From Austropuccinia psidii (taxonomy: Eukaryota; Basidiomycota; Pucciniomycetes; Pucciniales; Sphaerophragmiaceae), in the NCBI GenBank assembly GCA_023105745.1, contig JALGQZ010000006.1:29465686-29529685 (forward strand): 64,000 nt of DNA. The letters run 5' to 3'. Positions 56,241 to 64,000 of this stretch are shown here, one piece after another. Within the stretch, counting starts at the first letter, position 1, and every line of letters starts with the position of its first letter. The notes under the pieces are model-generated. The model saw nothing but the letters and a program-made list of their open reading frames with translations. It had not been told where the DNA came from and did not search any database. The translations under genes were made by a program, and so were the position numbers.

Positions 56241-57230
56241 TCTTATCATATTCTTGAATCCTTCCTTGTGTAATTTCAAAAACAGTTCTTTTATCACTAA
56301 TTCTGTACAGTGATCTGGAATGGATTGCAAAATATTTAAGGTGTTTCCTGTAATAACTGGCAAACACTAAGAAAGACATCATTTCTTTGTTGTTCCAGGT
56401 CATTTGCTTCAGTAAGATTGAAGCTAATTTGTTTTTATAAACACCAAGGCTTAGTCCTGAAACTAAATTTCCTAGAGCTTTCAACTCATGAAACCCAAAA
56501 TTACATTTCTTGAGAGATATTTTCATTTTCACTTGAAGAATTTTCTTAAATACTAATCAAAGTCTCTTTAAATGAAATTTCCAGGTTTCTGAACAAATAA
56601 TAATGTCATTAATATAAATGATTAACCATCCCTCTGATAAATCATGTGGGAAATTGGTATTCATCATGCTTTGATAATGAGAGGGTGCATTTTGAATTCC
56701 TAAAGGCATCCTCAAGTATTTGTAAATACCACAATGAGCAATTATTCTCAATAATTTCCTAGAATGAGGTGTCAAAAATCCATATGGAAACATTCAAGGG
56801 AATCAATGGAAGTAATGAATCTTGCTTTTGATGAGTGAGTCAAAGTATCATGGATTCTAGGAATTTTATACCTGTCTGGAATAGCATGGGTATTAAATGC
56901 TCTAAAATAACCACCTAATTGATTTATCATTATGAAAAATAATAATTACAGGGTCTGTGACTTCTACTTGCTCAATGTGTACAGCTTTTCTGATAATTCT
57001 CAGTTTCCTCAGCTCATTAATATGAGTCTCCAATGCTTCTCTAGCCCTGGGGCTAGCCGGGTAGCATGGTATTCTTACTAGTGGAGGTAAGGCTTTTCCA
57101 CATGAAGAATAATGTATACTTCATGTTCTTTAATAGCCCCTAGTAATCCATTATCAGAAGCAAAGGCTCCTCTATATTGAAATAGGATTTCAATAAGATC
57201 TTCCTTCATTTCCAATGTTAATTCAGGACT
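56241..57230 (-). pseudogene. Reverse transcriptase of element G
   Basis: The motifs M-P-L-G-I-Q-N-A-P-S-H-Y-Q and L-K-K-C-N-F-G-F are clear. The catalytic box reads Y-I-N-D near 56608, so one essential Asp is Asn. The fingers region (56800-57100) is broken by indels compared with A and E. Confidence 0.85.
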
Positions 57231-57774
57231 AATTTATGCTTCAATAAATTGCTCTGTCACAATTTTTCCTTATCAGGATTTTTTACTTGTAACATGAAAG
57301 TTATTTATCTTTTTCATAGAGGAGAAGCAAATTTTTTCCTTTAATTTTCCTCTATAGTGAAATATGTTTCTTTATGATTATTAATATCAATACCATATAT
57401 ATTGAGATACTCATTTTAAAGTATAAAATATTGTGAAGTGCAATTATTCATAACAAAAAATTCACCCTTCAGTCTGATACTTACTGAAGGGTGAGTAAAA
57501 CAGTGGGTTCATATCTTGGCTAGTGCTGCTGAATTTTAAACCTTCAATGGGAATCAATTGTCCTTATCAATTGGTATAAATGTTTTCAATATAATTTCTG
57601 CCAACAAAAGTGCAGAAAGCATCTGAGTCACGATGTATCTTGGCTTCTTTGTTTCTTATCACAATATTAGTGAGACAAGATGATCCATCTGTATAAACTT
57701 TACCTCTTTCAGGTTTGGTTTTCTTCATTTTATAATCTTGCACATGTATGAGATTCATAAATTCATTACTGTAC
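57231..57774 (-). pseudogene. Protease region of element G
   Basis: 57758-57567 encodes the counterpart of K-P-A-R-G-K-G-Y and the protease core, which reads R-D-S-D-A in place of L-D-T-G-A. The upstream part is cut at TGTGG by the copia element. Confidence 0.8.
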
Positions 57775-57779
57775 TGTGG

Positions 57780-58056
57780 TGTTGAGGAATTGAATCAAAA
57801 GAATGCCTCAGAAAGCAAGGCTAGTGATTCTTATAAAAGAGGAGATCTTTTAAAAAGAAAAGCTCCCTATATGAAATAAAATTAAGATACTTTTCTATCA
57901 TTGCATTTTGTATCATGACTGTGATGGAACAACATTGCATCTCTGACAACCAGTCTATAAACAGACTGTTGTCTAGGATCTTTTAAATAGTTTTCATTAT
58001 CATCTCTTTTTTTTATCATTAATTATTTCTATTACTATTATCTTTTCTCATTAACA
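57780..58056 (+). repeat. 5' LTR of element H
   Basis: It begins TGTTGAGGAATTG and ends ATTAACA, with the end ambiguous by 8 bases because CATTAACA is repeated (58056 or 58064). It contains TATAAAAG at 57832 and an imperfect stem ACAACCAGTCT/AGACTGTTGT near 57947-57973. A possible internal-tRNA primer site, TTATCAGTACAG, follows at 58067. Confidence 0.88.
57832..57839 (+). promoter_or_regulatory. TATA box of copia 5' LTR
   Basis: TATAAAAG is present in both LTRs at the same place (also 61640-61647). Confidence 0.55.
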
Positions 58057-58116
58057 CATTAACACATTATCAGTACAGTGCTCTAACCAAACTAAAGAAC
58101 TGAATCACTTACTAGA

Positions 58117-59150
58117 AATGGCTTGAAGCAAAATTGCAAAGCGTGTAATCCTCAACAAGCATAGCTATATTGCCTGGACTTTGGAAATGAAGGATGAATT
58201 ACATTTTATCAATTGCCTGAAGTATTTCAAAGGCATTGAACCAGATGTTTCAGGGGAAAAAAGGAGAAATACTTTTGTCTACTAATCAGATGCTTAGACA
58301 ACAATACATTATTGTTTGTTAGCAACAAGATGGGGATGGATCAGTGTTGTGGGACTTACTTAAGGAGAAGTTTGTGGGGAGTGGCATACAAGCTTGAGGA
58401 GCTGCTTTGTATTGATTCTTTGATCTTAAGTTTTTAAGAGTGGAGAAATGGGTTTACGGCTTACATGAATCCACTAGGAAGGTCCAGTTGTCTGGTGTTT
58501 CCATTGACAACAATATTATATAAAGACTTGTAATCAGGTAATTACCATCCAAGTTTTAATCACTTATCAGGGTGTTGACATACTCTGATAGGTATCCTGA
58601 GATTGAAGCTATCATTTATTGTGTTGAATCCAATAAAGCACAATTCTCAAAGGCCTTCATTAAGAGCAAAGTGGCTCTGTTGGCAGAAAGTAGATCAGTC
58701 AAAGAGAAAAGAAAGTGTCATTTCTGCAAGAAAGTATAACACCTAGAGAAGGACTGTTGGAAAAAGAAAGGAGTAAAGACGTTTACTCAAAATGGTAAGA
58801 TTGCTTAAGAAAAAGGAAGTAATGATGAGGTCATAGTATTTTTTATAGCAATGGAAGAAGGATCTAGTCCTATTTCTCTGATCCAAGAAAACAAAGTACA
58901 ATTGATCATTGACTCCGGTGCAAACAGGCATATGTTTGCAAGTCAAAAAGATTTCATATAGTACAAAACATGCAATGGACAGGTACAAATTGGTAAACAA
59001 GGAAGCAAATTCAGCTTAGTTGGTTGAGGAAATATTTTGAAAAAATTTCATGGACAACAAATCCTACTTAAAAATTCTTTACACATACCTGAAATACCAT
59101 ATAATTTGATTTCATTGAATGAGATCTAGGAAGACAATGGCATATTAAAA
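58117..59150 (+). pseudogene. Gag and protease of element H
   Basis: Gag is broken into several frames. Readable parts include I-A-W-T-L-E-M-K-D-E-L near the start and the zinc knuckle C-H-F-C-K-K-V-stop-H-L-E-K-D-C (58716-58757, TAA 58737 replacing one residue). The protease core I-I-D-S-G-A-N-R-H-M lies at 58905-58934 with catalytic D-S-G-A at 58911-58922. Confidence 0.82.
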
Positions 59151-59169
59151 AAGAAGAATCACCAAAAAT

Positions 59170-60654
59170 TCTCAACTTGTAAAGGAAAGGATGACATTTT
59201 CAATGGAAACATTAGAAATGGCCTGCTAAAAGTGGATTTTGATGATGAAGGAATTGATGCCCAGGTTTCAGAGCATGAAAGATTGGGACAAATTGGACAA
59301 AACGGAAATTGTGAAGCTTGAAAGATTGGGAAAAAAACAAGATCATCTTTTAAAAAAGGTCTAGAAAGAACCAAGGTTCCACTTGAGGAATTGTCAGTGG
59401 ACTTAATGGGACCAATCACTCCAATGTCAACAGGAGGATCTAATTTTGTACTAGTAGTTGTTGACACAGCTACTAGATTCTCTTGTGTCAGATGTTTAAA
59501 ACCTAAAGACAAAGATAAGGACAAATTAGTCAAAATAATCAATCAAGCAGAAAACAGATTGGACACATTTGTAAAAAGGATGCTTACCAATGGGGGGAAA
59601 GAATTTGTAAGTAAATTCATTTCAAACTTTTGTGCAAATAGAGGAATTGAAAACATAAAAACTACCCCCTATACTCCCCAACATAATGGTATTGTCAAGT
59701 GTCTCAATAATACTCTCCTAGATAAAGCTAGGGCTATGAGGATAGAAACAGGAGTTCTGAAAGAACTCTGGGCTGGACTTATTAGCACAGCTGACTATTT
59801 AAGAGTCAGAAAATCTGAAGGAAGCATCAGTCCATGGAAAAAACATTTAATATAAAGCCAAACATCAAAAGAATAAAATATTTGGATGTCAAGCATGGGT
59901 AGCTACAAATACTTAAAAAAAGAAGTTAAACAATAGAGCTGAAAAAGGCATCTTGGTCGGATTTGAGCCTGAATGGGGTGTCTACAGAGTATTCTTGGAA
60001 GAAAAGCAAGGGGTTATTCAATCAAGAGATGTAAGATTTGATGAAGATGAATTGCCCCTAATGAGTAAAGCTGTTGTCAATACTGAACAGATTGAGTACG
60101 GAAGATTCAAGTGGATAGATCCTGAAGACAAAACAGGTATACCAGTTCTTGAAGAAACACAAGAAAACCAAATGAATTATTTGGTATTACCTTTGGCGAC
60201 TACACAAGCTCAAATAGAAAATAGAGATTTGTCATGTCAGGAAAGAGGTGAAAATAATGAGGGGGTGAGAGTTACAAAAAGAAAAGCTAATAAGCCCAGT
60301 TGGGATTGGAAAATTCAACCAGAAGCACCTAAAGACATTAGTTCCACAATTTGGACTAACAATATTTTGACAAATCAACAAAGAAATCAACCTCAAATTG
60401 TGGAGAATATAACTGAGCCTCTAGAAGAAGATAACAAAAATTGTATATCTGTTGGACTAACTGCCAAAGAAACTGTCAGTCAAAAATTTCCAGAGATCTA
60501 CAAAGCAGCTAAGAGAAGTACTGAAGCTATTAAATGGAAAGAGGCAGCTTTTTCAGAATTGGACTCAATTATTGATAGGGGAGTCTTTGAGCTCATGAGA
60601 AAGAAAAATGTGCCCAACAAAAGAAATATAATAAATACTAGATGGGTATTTACT
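59170..60654 (+). pseudogene. Integrase of element H and start of RT
   Basis: The core open from 59391 has S-V-D-L-M-G-P-I (Asp 59400), but the second block reads M-L-T-N-G-G-K-E-F (Asp to Asn) and the third G-I-V-K-C-L-N-N-T-L (Glu to Lys), so two of three catalytic residues are gone. The copia-type tail Y-R-V-F-L-E-E and S-R-D-V-R-F-D-E lies near 59980-60045. The last part (W-K-E-A-A-F-S-E-L-D, N-T-R-W-V-F) is the first RT motif, ended by TAA 60655. Confidence 0.88.
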
Positions 60655-60831
60655 TAAAATATTTCAAAGTCAAGGATCTTGGATTGTCAAGTAATATATT
60701 AGGAATAAAGATATCACAATCCGACCATATGATAACTCTAAGCCAACAGCATTACATCAAATGATTAATAATTTGATATGGTTGAGAGGATAGCAAATTA
60801 AATATGACCCCAATTCAGAGTAAAATCATGC
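60655..60831 (+). pseudogene. RT remnant of element H
   Basis: F-K-V-K-D-L-G-L and N-I-L-G-I-K-I-S-Q are the end of a copia RT. The central RT, including the Y-V-D-D box, is absent between W-V-F and this segment, so an internal deletion is inferred. Confidence 0.75.
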
Positions 60832-61320
60832 TTGAAGCTGCAACAGAAAAAAGAACGGGAAGAATTCAAGAAGCTCAATATTGATTGTAGAGCAGCCATT
60901 GGCTCTTTAAGATACTTATCACAGTGTACAAGACCATACTTGGCTTATACTGTGGGAACACTATCACAGTTCCTTGAAAAACCAAGTCTGAGTCACTGGT
61001 CGGCATTCAAAAGATCATTGAAATATCTAAGAAAAGCCAAAGACTTAGGAATAAATTACAGTATGAATTGTAGCTCTGATATTATAGGATATTCTGTTTT
61101 GAGTTGGGATGAGGAAAAAAACAGGAAATCATTTTGCAGATATGTTTTTAATTATGGTGGAGCTGCTATAAGTTGGAGAAGAAAGAGACTGAATTCTGTC
61201 AGTGTCTTGTTGACAGAATCAGAATTTTGTGCACTACTTGGAACATTTCAAGAAGAAAAATGGCTCCGTCAAATACATAGTGATATTACAAGAGCTGTAA
61301 CAGATGCTTGTATATTGTGA
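60832..61320 (+). pseudogene. RNase H region of element H
   Basis: I-G-S-L-R-Y-L, R-P-Y-L-A-Y-T-V-G, G-G-A-A-I-S-W and E-S-E-F-C-A-L are copia RNase H landmarks. The usual D-A-D-W reads V-L-S-W, so catalytic Asp residues are lost. The remaining coding runs to about 61520 with stops. Confidence 0.82.
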
Positions 61321-61587
61321 TAATCAGCGGGAAATAAATAGAGCCAAGAATGAGGTTTATCATTCTAGAACAACGCATATTGATGTACACTATAACTTTG
61401 TTATAGATTATATCAAGAACAGCTTCATTCGTCTTTAATAAATCACTACAAATGAGATGGTTGCTGACTGCATGACTAAATCCTTAGATTGTGTGAAACA
61501 TAAATCATTCAATAGCTAAATGGGCTTAAACAACATTTAATCCTACATTGCAAACATTTGCCTATGCGTGCTTGGATTGAGGGGGTG

Positions 61588-61902
61588 TGTTGAGGAATCC
61601 AATGAAAAGCGTGCCTCAGAACGCAAGGCTAATGATTCTTATAAAAGCAGAGAGCTTTTAAACAGAAAAGCTCACTGGTACATTATCTCTACGGTTGTGA
61701 AAAGACAAAAGAAAAGTAAGATACTTTTCTATTGTCACATTTTGTATCATGACTGTGATGGAACAACATTCCATCTCCGACAACCAGTCTATAAATGGAC
61801 TGTTGTCTAGTAGCTTGTAAATAGTTTTCATTATCATCTATTTCATTTTTTTATCATTAATTATCTTTATTACTATCATCTTGTATAATGAACGAATTAA
61901 CA
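61588..61902 (+). repeat. 3' LTR of element H
   Basis: 315 bp, TGTTGAGGAATCC...AATTAACA, preceded by the purine tract TTGAGGGGGTG (61577-61587). It is longer than the 5' LTR through a ~25-bp segment near 61675-61700 missing from the 5' copy. Confidence 0.92.
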
Positions 61903-61907
61903 TGTGG

Positions 61908-63218
61908 TAAGTGAGTATTCACTTCTGTGACTTCAAAGAAAAAATTGATTTTTTCTATCCTAAGTTGATCTGGTAGTTCTTCTTCAGAGCGCTCATAGTC
62001 ACTTTCATGTAAAGATAGATTATTTGTTTATTTTGTGTCTTAAGATTTTTAAATTAATATTTAATTTATTCTTGTCCTTTTGGGACAAGTATTAGCCAAA
62101 TGAGATGTACTTCCACATTTATGACATTTTAAAGTAGCTCTATATTGTGATTTATTTGGTCTTAAAACTGGTTCAAACTAGTAATATTGTCTATTGGGGG
62201 TTTATACCAATTTCTATCAGTTTTTGATCTGGTGGTGATGTCTTCCATGGCATTGATATAATATTCTGTAGAGCAAGGCTCCATACATCTTCTTATTATA
62301 GCATGATAAAGGTTACCACCACACTTTCTTAATATCCTTTTATGTACCATTGTTTCAGAAATATAAGGATGAAGGCAGTTAATATGTCCTTCTGTTTAAG
62401 ATACCAGGCAATGGGCCTGTCCCTCTTAATATTAAAAATGGCTTCCTCAAAATAATTTTCCATTCTAAATGTCTAGAAATCAATTTCCCATTTGGAAATG
62501 ATTTGTTCTTTCCACCAAGGCCAAGGGTGTTTACCATGGTCTTTTCTCATTCTATGGAGCCATTTATTTGCTGATTTTGTAAACAATGAGTGTAATCTAG
62601 CACTTACATCTTCTTCTGATATGCTAAAGTCTTCTTTAAACATATCACTTGTTTTCATAAATTCCATATGATTATATTCCATTTCACGACTTAAGGTTGG
62701 TAATTCCTCTAATCTGGGAATTTCCTTCAAATTAAAGGAAAATTCCACTTATTCATTGCTTGAAATTTCATGAAATAAGTCATTATTTAAGTTCAACACA
62801 TTTCCTCAAAGAATTGGTGTGGACTGTCTTGGAAACTCATTTTTCAGGGATATATTATTAATGATTGATTGAATGTCTTTTTTCAATTGAAGTCTTGCTT
62901 TATCATTTTTTCCAATTGCTCTTGGGAAAGACCTGCATTGTTACCAGTTGAATTTTCCAAGTTTTGAACTTGTATGTTTGAATCTTCTAATTGTTTAGTA
63001 ATAAAAGAAATAAAATTATCATATACTTGATTGCAAAAGTGACTTTGTACTGAATTCTCTCACAAATATGCGTAAAAGACAAAATATTGTTGTTATTCAA
63101 ATTTTCTAGACCAACAATGGTCTTCTATGACTCTTCCACAAGTGAAATTTCTCTACCAAATGTTTGTTGGCTATACTCAAAATTGTGAAAATTTTCTAAA
63201 ATTTCTTTATTACAAGCT
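61908..63218 (-). pseudogene. Gag capsid-like and zinc-knuckle region of element G
   Basis: On the minus strand the zinc knuckle C-H-K-C-G-S-T-S-H-L-A-N-T-C is complete (62126-62085). Upstream are I-L-R-K-C-G-G, L-H-S-L-F-T-K-S-A-N-K-W and W-W-K-E-Q-I-I-S-K-W in broken frames, then a coiled-coil-like stretch to 63218. The C5 run near 62200 keeps the frame that E has lost. Confidence 0.85.
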
Positions 63219-63804
63219 TCAATTTGAGATACAATCTTTACAAGGTCTATTTCTTTGGAAAGATTGATTCATCCTTTCCTCCTCCTTTCTTTCAAATTCC
63301 ATCAGAGTTCTTGGCATATTGAACACATTGTTCATGGCTGTCTTTTCCCTCTTTGGAATTCCGTAATTCTGAGCACAAGTCTTGTTCCACTTGGACTTTT
63401 CCTTTTGCTTGCCCTTCTGATTTCTCTTTGGGGCTTGCTTGCCCTTTTTTGGCACTGGTTGAGGAAGATTCTTGCTTGTGGAGGTTCAAGGAGTTTCCCC
63501 TGGGCTGTTGTCCTTATCTTTAGCCAACTCTTTCTTCTTGTCCTATGACAAAAGGCTTGAGTTTTTAAACAAAGCCTTTACCTTTTGGACTTTTCCTTTG
63601 AAAGACATGGGTGTCAAACCCTTCAGAAGGTTCTCTGTCTCTTCTGGGCCCAAAAAATTCTTCAATTTAAGACAAGAGTTCATTTTCCCTATTGAGAGAC
63701 TTGGCAGAAGTTCCCACTACTGCTTCTTTGCTGCCATAAGCCAGTTCTTGTACTGAGACTGGTATATCTCCACTGTTGCCTGTTGGAAATAATTCATGTC
63801 TAAC
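63219..63804 (-). pseudogene. +1-frame gag ORF of element G
   Basis: The homologue of 1484-2053 in A has E-I-Y-Q-S-Q-Y-K-N-W, V-F-N-M-P-R-T-L-M-E-F and a K-Q-K-E-K-S-K-W basic tract, with three internal stops. A one-base loss near its end lets it run past the usual stop to TAA 63219. It starts after the same GTT AGA C (63804-63798) as in E. Confidence 0.7.
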
Positions 63805-64000
63805 AGAAGGAATACCAGTTATGTAGTATTCTGGACTCTCAAGAAGAGTTTCAAAGGTGCTGGCTAACCTTTTGGAACTGGTGGAAGCTCTGGCATCCTC
63901 CATTCGTGCCTCTCCTCTGGGCTGACATTCCTGTCCTTTTGATTGATGACTTGAATGTCCTGGTCCAGATCCATTTGATTGGATAGAGTAGTTACTTCCA
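63805..64000 (-). pseudogene. Gag N-terminal segment of element G, cut by the window edge
   Basis: It carries N-Y-S-I-Q-S-N-G and M-E-D-A-R-A-S-T-S-S as in E, with Glu where E has a stop. The start codon lies at or just beyond base 64000. Confidence 0.65.

Larger units (their letters stand above)
57780..61902 (+). mobile_element. Element H: Ty1/copia LTR retrotransposon inserted in G
   Basis: It runs TGTTGAGG...AATTAACA, flanked by TGTGG (57775-57779, 61903-61907). The LTRs are ~280-315 bp. The order gag, protease, integrase, RT, RNase H defines copia (Pseudoviridae). It is only 4.1 kb because most of the RT is missing, and the integrase has lost catalytic residues. It lies opposite in strand to its host G. 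Confidence 0.95.
41012..64000 (-). mobile_element. Element G: degraded Ty3/gypsy relative of A and E, host of E and H
   Basis: Reading on the minus strand from the right edge: gag, protease, RT, RNase H, integrase, 3' LTR. Its own DNA is 41012-44391, 55284-57779 and 61908-64000; the rest is E and H. The 5' leader and LTR lie beyond the window. Coding is broken throughout, and catalytic residues are lost in protease (D-S-D-A) and RT (Y-I-N-D). Its left flank ends ATGGG, which should recur after its 5' LTR. Confidence 0.92.

Overview
The window is transposable-element DNA from a filamentous, AT-rich eukaryote, almost certainly a rust fungus (Pucciniales). The Gag and Pol protein families resemble those I associate with the myrtle rust Austropuccinia psidii; that species call is recognition from memory, not a search. 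I found no host gene, tRNA, rRNA or CRISPR array that I could support. About 80% of the window can be assigned to retrotransposons or their solo LTRs. Eight insertions are resolved, and seven of them have both target-site duplications (TSDs) visible.

Left nest, 1-25480. Element A is a Ty3/gypsy-type chromodomain element on the + strand whose 5' LTR starts before the window. Its 3' LTR is split at 7396 by element B (7397-23847, TSD AATAC), a chromovirus of a different lineage with GGCC-dense LTRs. The 3' LTR of B is split by a LINE, element C (15886-22729, 13-bp TSD, 13-A tail). ORF2 of the LINE is split by an antisense solo LTR, element D (18941-20358, TSD TACCA), related to the LTR of B. This gives four nested levels whose relative order of insertion can be read directly.

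Middle, 25481-41011. This is old AT-rich sequence with no recognisable gene. It holds a (TA)n tract, a homopolymer-rich zone, a 25-copy 10-bp minisatellite, a decayed antisense B-like LTR that carries an A-family solo LTR (31871-33805, TSD GACAA), and an E-like solo LTR (35683-37491, TSD ATTAG).

Right nest, 41012-64000. Element G is a degraded minus-strand relative of A that runs off the window near its gag start. It was entered by element E, a complete minus-strand relative (44392-55278, TSD GGGTA), and by a Ty1/copia element H on the + strand (57780-61902, TSD TGTGG).

A, E and G share one layout: LTR, primer site TGGGGGCCTGGC two bases after the LTR, a short N-terminal gag segment, an ORF in the +1 frame, then coiled-coil/capsid, zinc knuckle, protease, RT, RNase H, integrase and chromodomain. 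Two features stand out. The first third of gag appears to be encoded in the +1 frame: A and E differ mainly at third codon positions of that frame, although the other frame is also long and open. A stem-loop about 20 bases before the LTR end is kept in the A and E subfamilies by a paired base change (G-C to C-G). Nearly every coding region has stops, frameshifts or lost catalytic residues, so no complete autonomous copy is visible.
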